This document shows, piece after piece, positions 1-7,433 of a DNA stretch of 24,257 bases. Each line of letters begins with the position of its first letter. Position 1 is the first letter of the stretch. The stretch is from positions 1 to 24,257 of IMG/VR virus record IMGVR_UViG_3300023178_000262; one strand, written 5' to 3'. Made by a program: the position numbers and the translations under genes. This stretch comes from a virus. The notes below the pieces were generated by a model. That model was not told the DNA's origin and ran no database searches. It saw nothing but the letters and a program-made list of their open reading frames with translations.

Positions 1-270
1 GCGTGTACTTGCTGTACTCTGTAGACCAGCACGTCCTGGTAAACTGTATTCCATTTGTATTAAATCTGTGCCTAAAATATCAGCAATAGATTCTTCATTA
101 TGATTTTCAATAGCAGTGTCTAAACGTAGTACATCACTAAGTGAAAGTTTATCTGTCATTTTACGGGCTTCGTCTTCTGTTACATCAACGTTAAACAGTT
201 CTTTTAACATTGCCTGTAATGCACGATGCATTTCATGTCCGTATTCTTCTAGTCCTTCTAGTAATCTCAT
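1..270 (-). CDS. Partial conserved hypothetical protein, runs off the left edge
   Basis: An open frame of 90 codons starts with ATG at 270 and is still open at base 1, so only the N-terminal part is visible. The start is supported by an ATGA overlap with the stop of the basic 92-residue gene upstream, which implies translational coupling. The visible protein is mildly acidic and mostly helical, beginning MRLLEGLEEYGHEMHRAL, with no signal peptide or membrane segment and no motif that I recognise. Its place at the end of the late operon suggests a late function, possibly virion-related. That is inference only. Confidence 0.7.
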   Translation of the reverse strand, partial: MRLLEGLEEYGHEMHRALQAMLKELFNVDVTEDEARKMTDKLSLSDVLRLDTAIENHNEESIADILGTDLIQMEYSLPGRAGLQSTASTR

Positions 271-545
271 TTGTTTAGCTGCCTTACCATTCTACTAGCT
301 GCTGAAAACTTTTTAGTTCTCTTGGCTTTACGTGCCATTTTAGCACCGTGCCTAGCTTTTGTTCTTTTTAAGGTGTAACGTTTTTTCAAATCAACAGGCG
401 CAAAACACTGACTAGGGTTACTAACTACTCTACCTTTACGATTGCCAACTGTGCAACGAAATTTACGAGCAATTTGTTTGCCTTTGCGAGCCCAGACCAT
501 CTTAGCCTCGGTTACTGCGCTTTCAAAAAGTTCTGTTAAATGCAT
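267..545 (-). CDS. Small very basic protein, possible packaged or DNA-binding protein
   Basis: The product is 92 residues, with Lys and Arg dominating from about residue 15 to the end. It has two cysteines, in RKFRCTVGNRKGRVV and NPSQCFAPVD. It resembles a small conserved protein of marine T4-like phages that I know only as hypothetical. The N-terminus (MHLTELFESAVTE then A) has the amphipathic-helix-plus-Glu look of T4 capsid-targeting sequences, which the head protease cuts after Leu/Ile-X-Glu; here the residue before the cut would be in VTE, so the fit is imperfect. The start is supported by AAGGAG seven bases upstream and a late promoter-like octamer at 571-564. A basic internal head protein or nucleic-acid binder is plausible but unproven. 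Confidence 0.75.
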   Translation of the reverse strand: MHLTELFESAVTEAKMVWARKGKQIARKFRCTVGNRKGRVVSNPSQCFAPVDLKKRYTLKRTKARHGAKMARKAKRTKKFSAASRMVRQLNK

Positions 546-563
546 AGAAAAACTCCTTAACGA

Positions 564-571
564 TATTTATC
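564..571 (-). promoter_or_regulatory. T4-like late promoter octamer before the basic 92-residue gene
   Basis: The minus strand reads GATAAATA, seven of eight matches to the T4 late promoter TATAAATA recognised by the phage sigma factor gp55. It lies about 18 bases upstream of the start codon, and a good AAGGAG ribosome site lies between. This is the ordinary, leadered arrangement, unlike several other late genes here. Confidence 0.55.
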
Positions 572-594
572 TTATTGATAAATTCTTCAAGGAG

Positions 595-843
595 TTAGGA
601 TAGTGCCAGTAGTACTGTCACTATTGTGCCAAGCAACCCACTGATAACAGTTCCAGCGGTTACGATAAGCATTTTATTTGTACTCTGATGCTGCTTGATA
701 TTTTCTTCTCTCATATCTCGCATATCGCCTGCTAGACGATCTAGACCATCAGAAAGTCTGTTTACTTTTTCTTCCAAAACTCTATACCTCTCTTGACAGA
801 GATCAACATGAGCTTCTAGGTTTGTTCTTTCCAGTTCGGACAT
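595..843 (-). CDS. Small coiled-coil protein with C-terminal membrane anchor (XhlA-like)
   Basis: The product is 82 residues. Residues about 3-57 form a charged, heptad-patterned helix (LEEKVNRLSDGLDRLAGDMRD), and residues about 58-81 form one hydrophobic membrane segment (MLIVTAGTVISGLLGTIVTV). This layout matches the XhlA/haemolysin-type phage accessory family, which acts beside holins in some phages. The match is by architecture only. No strong ribosome site precedes the ATG (AACGAGAA). The nearest clear promoter is the perfect TATAAATA about 118 bases upstream, which would give an unusually long leader. It could also be a virion or envelope-associated protein. Confidence 0.7.
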   Translation of the reverse strand: MSELERTNLEAHVDLCQERYRVLEEKVNRLSDGLDRLAGDMRDMREENIKQHQSTNKMLIVTAGTVISGLLGTIVTVLLALS

Positions 844-997
844 TTCTCGTTACCTACTTTTCCATCTCCGATCGTGAGATGCGTTAATAGTGAGTGTTGA
901 GCCTGTGTTTTGTGCCTAGTTAATGTTGCCTATTAAAAGGAATCAATCCTTCTACGTTAATATTTATATACTATATCGTGTAGATAATAAGACTACT
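844..997 (-). other. Intergenic late leader region
   Basis: This 154-base gap between the 141-residue and 82-residue genes holds a late promoter (968-961) and then about 110 bases of untranslated leader. The leader contains a short inverted repeat (AAGGA near 939, TCCTT near 949) and an abortive three-codon ATG frame (ATG GAA AAG TAG) just before the real start. No gene was found in it. Confidence 0.4.
961..968 (-). promoter_or_regulatory. T4-like late promoter, perfect TATAAATA
   Basis: The minus strand carries an exact TATAAATA preceded by TA. It is the only recognisable promoter for the 82-residue membrane protein gene. Its predicted start near 955 gives a leader of about 110 bases. Confidence 0.6.
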
Positions 998-1423
998 TTA
1001 TAATTTTACACTAGTGGTAAAGTAAAGATTGTCATTTAGTGCAAATGTCTTGCTTTTCATATCAGCAGTTTCTGTTAAGCCAGTACTAACTGCTACACCA
1101 TTACAATCTTGCTCTAAATGATGTGTCAAGTTTCCATTTGCTGCCCAAGCATTTGCATACTCAGTTTTAAACACCAATTTCCAAACTGTGTGCTTGCCAG
1201 TGTGATTAAATTTATAATCGCCCAGATCCTGATCTTCATACTTGCTGATGCCCAATACAATAGGCTGTGCTCTTAATCCAATCAACTGTAACAATACATT
1301 TAAGTTTTGTGCTTGATTATATCCTAACTTGTCAGGACTTCTTGGATCTGTGTTTTTACTGTCAGTGATATCAACAAGTGTGTATGCTGTATAATACACC
1401 AACCCATCTTCATCTTGTGTCAT
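998..1423 (-). CDS. Hypothetical protein, 141 residues
   Basis: The product begins MTQDEDGLVYYTAYTLVDITDS and is mainly beta-rich and soluble, with no transmembrane segment or catalytic motif that I recognise. It starts six bases after the stop of the 264-residue gene, without a ribosome site (AATAAAAA before ATG), so translation is probably coupled to the upstream gene. Its place in a late operon and its beta-rich, aromatic sequence (YNQAQNLNVLLQLIGLRAQPIVLG) would fit a virion component. That is inference. Confidence 0.75.
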   Translation of the reverse strand: MTQDEDGLVYYTAYTLVDITDSKNTDPRSPDKLGYNQAQNLNVLLQLIGLRAQPIVLGISKYEDQDLGDYKFNHTGKHTVWKLVFKTEYANAWAANGNLTHHLEQDCNGVAVSTGLTETADMKSKTFALNDNLYFTTSVKL

Positions 1424-1429
1424 TTTTTA

Positions 1430-2224
1430 TTATACTAATTTACGACCAATTGATCTACCAATTTGGAACCCAGCATAGCCTGCTGCGCCCAGTGCGGCTG
1501 CTTTTGCTATTGTTGCTGTTGTTTTACTTTTTGGTTGTTCTGCGTTGTTTGCGTTTCTAATTTCTAATTTTTTACTACGTGCTAGGTCAGATAAGAATCC
1601 AAATAGTTCACTTCTTCTAGCGTGTGTTCTATAAAACTGAAGTATACGTGTAACTACTAGTGCACGTTGTGTTTCATTTAGTTTTGGCCAGTCTTGTGCC
1701 AATCTTCTTACACTACGGTAACTACTATTTGTTACATATAACTTGCGTTCCATTTCTTGTAAAAACTGTCTTGCTTGACCTTGTGATAATTGATTGTATT
1801 TCATTTGGTTAAGATAGTTTTTAAGTCTTGTTTCTGGTACATTAATACGCTGTAGTAATGTATTGTCTGCACCGCCGCCTTTGATAGCGTCTGCGTCTTT
1901 GTTTGTAATAAAGTGCAGTGTCATATACAAGTCTGTACCGCTTTGTCTATAATTACGGAAGCCACCGTACATCATTGTTTTTGCAGCATACTTGATACTG
2001 ATTGGTGCATAATCAAATTCATTATAAAGTATCCAAAGTGTCATTAGATCAATAAATGCATGATCCGCAAGTTCTCTAGCACTAACGCCATATACATTTT
2101 GGCGAGTACGATATTGGCTACTTTCATTTAAGTCTTTAACGAAGCTGAACTTGTTGGAAGATTCTGGTACAGTGTGACCACCTTCCATCATTGCCCATTC
2201 CGTTGCTGTATATTTCTTGTCCAT
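1430..2224 (-). CDS. Hypothetical late protein with C-terminal hydrophobic helix, 264 residues
   Basis: The product is rich in Tyr, Gln and Arg over residues 1-215 and ends in an Ala/Gly-rich hydrophobic stretch (about 239-257, TIAKAAALGAAGYAGFQIG) followed by a basic tail. That could be a membrane anchor or a glycine-zipper helix. I do not recognise the family. The start ATG is preceded directly by an AATAAATA late-promoter-like octamer with five bases between and no Shine-Dalgarno sequence, so the mRNA is predicted to be leaderless. The octamer overlaps the stop codon of the ligase-like gene upstream. Confidence 0.75.
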   Translation of the reverse strand: MDKKYTATEWAMMEGGHTVPESSNKFSFVKDLNESSQYRTRQNVYGVSARELADHAFIDLMTLWILYNEFDYAPISIKYAAKTMMYGGFRNYRQSGTDLYMTLHFITNKDADAIKGGGADNTLLQRINVPETRLKNYLNQMKYNQLSQGQARQFLQEMERKLYVTNSSYRSVRRLAQDWPKLNETQRALVVTRILQFYRTHARRSELFGFLSDLARSKKLEIRNANNAEQPKSKTTATIAKAAALGAAGYAGFQIGRSIGRKLV

Positions 2225-2229
2225 ATTGA

Positions 2230-2237
2230 TATTTATT
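2230..2237 (-). promoter_or_regulatory. T4-like late promoter, leaderless arrangement
   Basis: The minus strand reads AATAAATA then TCAAT then ATG. In T4 the octamer spans -13 to -6, which puts +1 at the A of this start codon. Seven of eight bases match TATAAATA. Confidence 0.55.
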
Positions 2238-3366
2238 ACTTTACTTTATTAAGGTTTGCTGCACTAAAACCACTACGGTTAACTAGTTTAGCATCGCCTG
2301 TACCAATAACGTAGCCTTCGCCGCCACGCTCGCCGTCTGTATATGCTTCTACATCTGCTTCTTGACTGTCTAATTGTTTAATTACATCGTTCTTTGCTTG
2401 CATGATACTTGTAACAAGTGCAAACAAATTTTGGAATGCAACTGGATCACTACTAATATGTTCTTTAATACGTTCCTGTTTAACGCCACTTACTTTACTA
2501 CCAGTTAACCAGTCAACAAATTCATTTGCCAAGTTATCAAGGCTGCGTGTCTTTACTTTGTGGTTAACATAACTATAAAGAACATTTTTTAAATCTGTAA
2601 TTTTAAGTGCTCTTAGTGTATTGTCATCCAATAGTTTGTCAATACTGTTGCCACTTTTGTTTAGTAGCGACTCTGCTTTAGCAAAAATATTTTTGTCTAC
2701 TACTGGCGGCTGTTGTGCTGTAACTGGAGGCATTACAAGTAGTGCACCTTCATTTAGTGCATTTGCATCAGCTCTAGACTTGTTACCTTCTAAATCAAGA
2801 TACATGTGGATAACAACACCAGCTTTACTACGTGCAATACGCTTACCAATATCACTATCTGCTTTTACACGATATACTACTAGGTTAGGTTTAAAAACAA
2901 AGTCACCATCTTCTACTTGTGGTGTATCATAGTAAAGCAAATCGCCCCACATATAACCACGGAAGTCTTTTGGCACACTGCTTTCAAAAACACTCCAACT
3001 GTTGGCCATGTTTGCTGCAAATGCTTTACGGCTATCATCTGGTGCTTCTTTACCACGGCTTAATAACATATTTTGTAATGCTTTGGCACTTTTTACCTTA
3101 CCGTCATAACCCTTGGCACCAAAGCCACTTTTATCTGTAAGAATAAAATCACCACGTTCGTCTCTACCAAAAATAACTGCTGGTGAGCCGTCCCACTTTA
3201 CAGTGATTGCTTTGGGATTGGATTGAATGTTTTCCAGTGTGTCCAGTGCCTTACGTGCACCTGCACTGCCACTAAACAACACCATATCCTCCAAGTGTTG
3301 GATACGTGCTTCAGCCTTTTCCATTATGGGCTTTTTGTTTTCAGTAATTAACTCACGAAATTTCAT
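2236..3366 (-). CDS. Ligase-like covalent nucleotidyltransferase with capsid-targeting-like N-terminus
   Basis: The 376-residue product carries a set of signatures in the order expected of the DNA/RNA ligase and mRNA-capping superfamily: KWDG at 57-60 (motif I, Lys57 as candidate AMP- or GMP-accepting residue), WGDLL at 140-144 (motif III-like, Asp for the usual Glu), EGYV at 350-353 (motif IV) and Lys360 (motif V-like). About 200 residues, partly helical, are inserted between motifs III and IV. The N-terminus MKFRELITE then N resembles the T4 IPIII capsid-targeting sequence (MKTYQEFIAE then A) with a Leu/Ile-X-Glu head-protease site. I recall the family in T4-like phages as a domain of unknown function. 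The gene overlaps the nucleotidyltransferase gene upstream by 14 bases. Ligase activity is inferred; a degenerate binder of nucleotide or DNA remains possible. Confidence 0.75.
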   Translation of the reverse strand: MKFRELITENKKPIMEKAEARIQHLEDMVLFSGSAGARKALDTLENIQSNPKAITVKWDGSPAVIFGRDERGDFILTDKSGFGAKGYDGKVKSAKALQNMLLSRGKEAPDDSRKAFAANMANSWSVFESSVPKDFRGYMWGDLLYYDTPQVEDGDFVFKPNLVVYRVKADSDIGKRIARSKAGVVIHMYLDLEGNKSRADANALNEGALLVMPPVTAQQPPVVDKNIFAKAESLLNKSGNSIDKLLDDNTLRALKITDLKNVLYSYVNHKVKTRSLDNLANEFVDWLTGSKVSGVKQERIKEHISSDPVAFQNLFALVTSIMQAKNDVIKQLDSQEADVEAYTDGERGGEGYVIGTGDAKLVNRSGFSAANLNKVK

Positions 3367-4264
3367 CTGGCATACCCATGTCTATTACTTGTTTGTTGTT
3401 TTTAAAATCATTAATAATTGCAGACGCTAGTTCTTTACTGTAATTTTTCTTAACAGCGGCCAGTAATGTTTCAAAACTGTACATATCCGCAGGACTGTCC
3501 AATTTTAGTTTTTTGGCAATTTCTGCATCATCATAAAATGGTCCATCAATTACTTCGTTTTTGTTTTGCTTTGTATAACCTTCGCCATTCTTTTTAGGAA
3601 CAGGTGTACGTTTAACACGCACTAAACCATTTGAACTCCACATCCAACGTTCCATTTCCATTGGGCGTCCATCTTCAGTTTTCTCATCACTTGCAACTAC
3701 ATTTAATCTACCAGCAATGCTGGCAATCATAATGTTACGGAATGTACCTTTGTACTTGCTGTCTTTTTCATGTGGTGAGTGGTAATATGTTTTCATCCAC
3801 TTAGGGTTACCAGGCATAAAGTCTACTTGAACGAACCCAGTACGTCCTTCAGGAACACCACGGTTTTCGCCAGTACGTGGATCAATCATCTCACGGTCAG
3901 GATCATAATTTTGAATTTTAATTTTTGTAATAAACACGCTTGTTTTTGAATAGTAAGAAATTAGTGGATGATTTTTTAATTTTTCGCCAAACTCTTCAAG
4001 TTTCTCTGGCGGAATATCAATTGCAACATCAATATCGCCACTAAATTGCTTCTTGCCAACACTACCTAGTGCTTGGCTATATAAGTCAACACCTAAATCT
4101 TTTGATAATGGTTCTAGTGTAGGTTTAATTTCGTCAATATGAATTGGACCTACACCTGGTGCACTTCCGCCTTCACGAAGATCGCGGCCACGATGACGTG
4201 GCTTGCGTTGTCCTCTATATTTTTTGTTAAGGGGATTAGTTCCCAGAATGTCCTTTACTTTCAT
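3353..4264 (-). CDS. Pol-beta-like (MNT-type) nucleotidyltransferase
   Basis: The 303-residue product shows the pattern of the polymerase-beta nucleotidyltransferase fold: GS at 67-68, then SGDIDVAID with Asp77 and Asp79 as the metal-binding pair, and VQVDFM with Asp148 as the third acidic residue. Residues 10-33 are a basic tail (KKYRGQRKPRHRGRD), suited to nucleic-acid contact. Members of this fold add nucleotides to RNA, proteins or drugs; the substrate here is unknown. The start lies within the end of the 87-residue gene (29-base overlap), and the stop overlaps the ligase-like gene, so all three are probably made together. The pairing with a ligase-like protein suggests end repair or modification of nucleic acid, which is inference. 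Confidence 0.75.
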   Translation of the reverse strand: MKVKDILGTNPLNKKYRGQRKPRHRGRDLREGGSAPGVGPIHIDEIKPTLEPLSKDLGVDLYSQALGSVGKKQFSGDIDVAIDIPPEKLEEFGEKLKNHPLISYYSKTSVFITKIKIQNYDPDREMIDPRTGENRGVPEGRTGFVQVDFMPGNPKWMKTYYHSPHEKDSKYKGTFRNIMIASIAGRLNVVASDEKTEDGRPMEMERWMWSSNGLVRVKRTPVPKKNGEGYTKQNKNEVIDGPFYDDAEIAKKLKLDSPADMYSFETLLAAVKKNYSKELASAIINDFKNNKQVIDMGMPDEIS

Positions 4265-4499
4265 TCGCTTTTTTAATGCCTCTTTTAAACTTCATTTCAT
4301 CCTGGGTTCTGATACTGTTAATTAAACGTTTGACAAGGTCCTGACTGGTTTGCTCATCATACGTTTCCGTAATAAGTTTAATCAAGTTACTTGCACTGGT
4401 AATGACATTACTAGCGGTGTTTTCAACAATATATTTACGATCATGAGTGTCGCCAATGCTGTTGATCTCTTCAAGAATAGATCTAGTACGTCTTTTCAT
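4236..4499 (-). CDS. Small helical protein, first gene of the nucleotidyltransferase operon
   Basis: The product is 87 residues, beginning MKRRTRSILEEINSIGDTHD and ending in a basic tail. It is predicted to be almost wholly helical, with regular hydrophobic spacing (ASNLIKLITETYDEQTSQDLVKRLI split across two helices). I recognise it as a type of small conserved protein seen in marine T4-like phages but know no function. An AAGGG ribosome site lies about nine bases upstream, and a late-promoter-like GCTAAATA lies at 4532-4525. It overlaps the nucleotidyltransferase gene by 29 bases and may be a partner of it. Confidence 0.7.
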   Translation of the reverse strand: MKRRTRSILEEINSIGDTHDRKYIVENTASNVITSASNLIKLITETYDEQTSQDLVKRLINSIRTQDEMKFKRGIKKANESKGHSGN

Positions 4500-4524
4500 A
4501 GCATATCAACCCTTTTGTTAGTAG

Positions 4525-4532
4525 TATTTAGC
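4525..4532 (-). promoter_or_regulatory. Possible late promoter of the nucleotidyltransferase operon
   Basis: The minus strand reads GCTAAATA followed by CTAC, six of eight matches to TATAAATA. It sits about 25 bases before the start codon, with an AAGGG ribosome site between. It is weaker than the other late octamers. Confidence 0.35.
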
Positions 4533-4589
4533 GAATTTAGATAATTATTAGTGAAGGGGAATAAAACTGCAAAAAATAAAAAACTGTAC

Positions 4590-4661
4590 ATTATTGATAG
4601 ACCCTGTGATGGATAAGAAGTGACGTTGACACAGGAGCACTGTGTAAGTGTAGACAATAAT
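4590..4661 (-). ncRNA. Structured 3' UTR of the helicase operon with alternative hairpins
   Basis: Seen from the minus strand, an outer stem of seven pairs joins ATTATTG (4661-4655) to CAATAAT (4596-4590). Inside it, CTGTG (4634-4630) can pair either with CACAG (4644-4640), closing a five-base loop, or with CACAG (4608-4604), closing a 21-base loop; the two pairings exclude each other. U-rich DNA (TTTTTTATTTTTT) follows at 4583-4571. It may be a terminator or attenuator between the early helicase operon and the late operon. The sequence inside shares a 19-base motif with the 3' UTR at 13433-13451. Confidence 0.4.
4619..4637. repeat. Copy 1 of a 19-base dispersed motif
   Basis: The plus strand reads AGTGACGTTGACACAGGAG and matches the sequence at 13433-13451 in 17 of 19 positions. 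Both copies lie just downstream of the stop codon of a minus-strand gene, inside an inverted repeat. Confidence 0.6.
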
Positions 4662-4709
4662 TACTATATAGCATGTTTTAATCCTGTAGTAAAGAGTGAT
4701 GAAGAAATC

Positions 4710-6101
4710 TTATTCTGCACGTTTAAGAATACTTCGTAGCTTATCAGTGTTATTGACGGCCGTCTCAACCACACTGTTTGTCTGAGATACAATTCCAGCT
4801 TGGCTGGATTCACTTTGTTTCTTGAGCTTGTCATAAATGGCACTAGTTCCGCTATTCATATCCTCTAATTCATCATCATCCAAATCAGTAATACGCAAAC
4901 TTTCAATATTAAATGCCAAGTCTAGTTTTTGGCCAACACCGCTACTACTACGTGTTTTCATAAACTGTATTTGCGCTCTACCACGTTCACGCATTGCACG
5001 ACTTGTAAAGATACCTACAACATTATCAGCAGTGTTAATCTTACTAATACCACCACTGATATGACTGTGATCAAATTCTACTTCATCAACACTAGCACGG
5101 TTCAACTGCGATGCTGTAACAAACAAAATATTCTGCTCAATTGCAAAGTTGCGTAGTTCTTCACTTACATATTTGTCTTTAATAAACAAGTCGCTTGCAC
5201 TGATCTTTTTACCTGCTGGAGACATCAAGTCCAAGTAGTCCACGCACATTGCATCAACTGTTACACCATGTTGGATCTGATACTCTTTTAAATATGCTTT
5301 CAAGTCATTTACGTTACATCCATTTGGCAATTGTACAACTTGTAGTTTACCTGCTTTTTTACTTGTCATACGCAGTTTAAGATCTACATCTTCCATATTC
5401 TTAAACAAGTCGCGAGTACTATATCCTGTTAGCATACTGTCCATACGCATACTACACAGCTCTTCACTAAGCTCGAGACTTACATAAACTACGTTCATAC
5501 CAGCCAGTACCCAGTTTAGTGCGATGTTCTGCATAAACAAACTTTTACCAGATCCACTACCACCTGCAAAGATGTTTAGTTCGCCACGGTTAAATCCGCC
5601 ATACAAAAACTTGTCAAAGGTTGTCCAACCAGTGCTAGTACCGCCTTTTTGCTCTTTAATAATTTGTAGTCTTGCTGCTGGATCACTCCAGTAGTCTGTA
5701 CCCAAGTCTTTCGCAAGTCCAATTTGTACAGCATCTTTAATCATCTTTTCAACACTGCCAAACTCGCCTTTTTCCAGTTTGTCAGTACTTGCTAAGATTG
5801 CTTTTTCTAAACCCTTGTGTCTACAAAACTTTTCAAACTCATCTAAAAACCAATCTTGATGTGCTTGTGTGTTGTCACGCAAATCCTGTAGCTCTACATT
5901 ACCCTTGACTTTCATCTGTTCAAGTGTAGGCATGTCGCCATATTTTTCAACATGCTCTTGCATAAACCGCACTGCATTACGTAGACTGCGATCAAAATAA
6001 TCTGCATTTAAGATAGCGTTGCAGCGAACAAACAATTCTCTATCCGCTTGCAAAAACTCCAGATACAGTTTTTGTAATTCTTCGTTATAATCTTCTGCCA
6101 T
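4710..6101 (-). CDS. 41: Replicative DNA helicase, T4 gp41-like (DnaB family)
   Basis: The 463-residue product is the hexameric 5'-3' helicase that unwinds DNA at the phage fork together with the gp61 primase. Residues 1-130 form the helical N-terminal region. The RecA-like core follows, with Walker A AGGSGSGKS at 179-187, Walker B MCVDYLDLM with Asp288, and a TASQLNRAS motif near 333 that matches the DnaB-type sensor segment. The length is close to that of T4 gp41 (475). The start overlaps the stop of the 95-residue gene in TAATG, so translation is coupled within a primase-small protein-helicase operon. The Gln/Ser-rich C-terminal tail is typical of the family in being variable. Confidence 0.92.
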   Translation of the reverse strand: MAEDYNEELQKLYLEFLQADRELFVRCNAILNADYFDRSLRNAVRFMQEHVEKYGDMPTLEQMKVKGNVELQDLRDNTQAHQDWFLDEFEKFCRHKGLEKAILASTDKLEKGEFGSVEKMIKDAVQIGLAKDLGTDYWSDPAARLQIIKEQKGGTSTGWTTFDKFLYGGFNRGELNIFAGGSGSGKSLFMQNIALNWVLAGMNVVYVSLELSEELCSMRMDSMLTGYSTRDLFKNMEDVDLKLRMTSKKAGKLQVVQLPNGCNVNDLKAYLKEYQIQHGVTVDAMCVDYLDLMSPAGKKISASDLFIKDKYVSEELRNFAIEQNILFVTASQLNRASVDEVEFDHSHISGGISKINTADNVVGIFTSRAMRERGRAQIQFMKTRSSSGVGQKLDLAFNIESLRITDLDDDELEDMNSGTSAIYDKLKKQSESSQAGIVSQTNSVVETAVNNTDKLRSILKRAE

Positions 6102-6388
6102 TAAATGACTTCACCTTTTAATTTTGCTTCTATATATTCATCATTTGTGTAATATTTTTCACCTAAAAAGCGTTCCGTTGTTGCTAAATCAACATATGTA
6201 TATTCTATTATATACGATTTTAGCCAAACAATCGAGCCACTTTTCATCTTTGTTGGTACCCAAGCAAATTTATTTTCCAAACGTTTCTTTATTTCTGCAT
6301 GTGCTGATATGTGCCTCAAATATTCTACCTCAAATAATGCTTCTTTTGCGGCGTGTGCATCATACCGTGGTGTATAACTTCTTCTCAT
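6101..6388 (-). CDS. Hypothetical protein between primase and helicase, 95 residues
   Basis: The product begins MRRSYTPRYDAHAAKEALFE and is basic at the N-terminus, with mixed helix and strand; no membrane segment or catalytic motif is visible. It overlaps the primase stop by four bases (ATGA) and the helicase start by one (TAATG), so the three are made as a unit. A role linked to the primosome would fit the position, but T4 gp59-like helicase-loader features are not visible and the protein is much shorter than gp59. Function unknown. Confidence 0.75.
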   Translation of the reverse strand: MRRSYTPRYDAHAAKEALFEVEYLRHISAHAEIKKRLENKFAWVPTKMKSGSIVWLKSYIIEYTYVDLATTERFLGEKYYTNDEYIEAKLKGEVI

Positions 6389-7398
6389 TTACAGTAACCT
6401 TTTGCCATAACTTCTGCCTTGGTATTATTATCCACTGCAAACTTAATTATACTTTTTATAGTAAACAGTTTTCCATATGCTTGTACTGCATCATTTGCAT
6501 CTTTAACCCCATCGTCCCAGGGCGGAAAACTAACCATCCAGTTACGTTTAATAGCCTGCCTAACCAAACGCATACTGGCTTTATCTGCATCAGGCAATAG
6601 TATAATACGCTTGCCTAATTTTTCAATAATTTTAGATTGGTCTAAACTCATGCTATTACTGCCAATAGCAACTCCACCAATACTTAGCGCATCTAACTGT
6701 CCTTCTGTCACAATAACAAAACGGTTTTCAGCATGTTGGTTATCTAATCCATAAACAAAGTTTTTAGGTTGTTGTACATAGTACTTGGGTGTTTCTTTAT
6801 TTGGCACATCGCCAATCCAACGTGCAGTATACCCTACAACTTTTCCTTTGTAATAAAACGGAAGTATAACACGACTTTTAAAATGACTAAATGTACTGTA
6901 TTTCCAGTCTGGATAATCCAGTAAACTTCTATCACTTAAAAACTCACATGCACTGACAAACTTGGGCAGTTCTTTTTCACTAAGTTCAGCAGTGTGTAAA
7001 TCTTGTGTTTGAGCTGGCAGTGGTATTTCTGGCCAGTCAATTTTAACTTCTTTATCTTCCGTTTTCTTTTTAATAAGCAGTTCAGCAGTATCTCGCTCAC
7101 GCATAAGTTCAATCTGCAAACGATGTATTTCACTACTATCTGCACCAAACACACCGTACAAACGCTTTAAACGCCCGCTGAGTTGCTTGCCTTCACTCCA
7201 GCCTGTACTATAGCCACAGTTAAAGCAGTTGTATCTGAACTTGTCTTCTTCAAAATAAAAACCACCACGCTTTTTTGTATCTGGTCTGCTTTGTCCATTC
7301 TGTACACACATAGGACAATTACCACTGGTCCAGCCTGTGCCAGTAGTTTTCCAATTAACGGGGATCAGATTTTTAGTGAACTCAAGGACCAAATGCAT
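6385..7398 (-). CDS. 61: DNA primase, T4 gp61-like
   Basis: The 337-residue product makes RNA primers for lagging-strand synthesis in complex with the gp41 helicase. A zinc-binding N-terminal region has CPMC (Cys28, Cys31) and CFNC (Cys58, Cys61). The TOPRIM catalytic domain shows VTEGQLDAL with Glu232 and LLPDADKAS with Asp270 and Asp272. The length matches T4 gp61 (342). The start codon follows a consensus early promoter so closely that the mRNA is predicted to be leaderless; GGTGTT lies before the ATG but is too close to act as a usual ribosome site. The promoter overlaps the stop codon of the upstream structural gene. Confidence 0.92.
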   Translation of the reverse strand: MHLVLEFTKNLIPVNWKTTGTGWTSGNCPMCVQNGQSRPDTKKRGGFYFEEDKFRYNCFNCGYSTGWSEGKQLSGRLKRLYGVFGADSSEIHRLQIELMRERDTAELLIKKKTEDKEVKIDWPEIPLPAQTQDLHTAELSEKELPKFVSACEFLSDRSLLDYPDWKYSTFSHFKSRVILPFYYKGKVVGYTARWIGDVPNKETPKYYVQQPKNFVYGLDNQHAENRFVIVTEGQLDALSIGGVAIGSNSMSLDQSKIIEKLGKRIILLPDADKASMRLVRQAIKRNWMVSFPPWDDGVKDANDAVQAYGKLFTIKSIIKFAVDNNTKAEVMAKGYCK

Positions 7399-7404
7399 AA
7401 CACC

Positions 7405-7433
7405 ATATTAACGTCTATAGTGTATTTTGTCAA
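7405..7433 (-). promoter_or_regulatory. Early sigma70-type promoter of the primase-helicase operon, leaderless
   Basis: The minus strand has TTGACA (7433-7428), a 17-base spacer and TAATAT (7410-7405), then exactly six bases before the ATG at 7398. With a -10 box at -12 to -7, +1 is the A of the start codon. The promoter lies within the last codons and stop of the structural gene. Confidence 0.75.
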
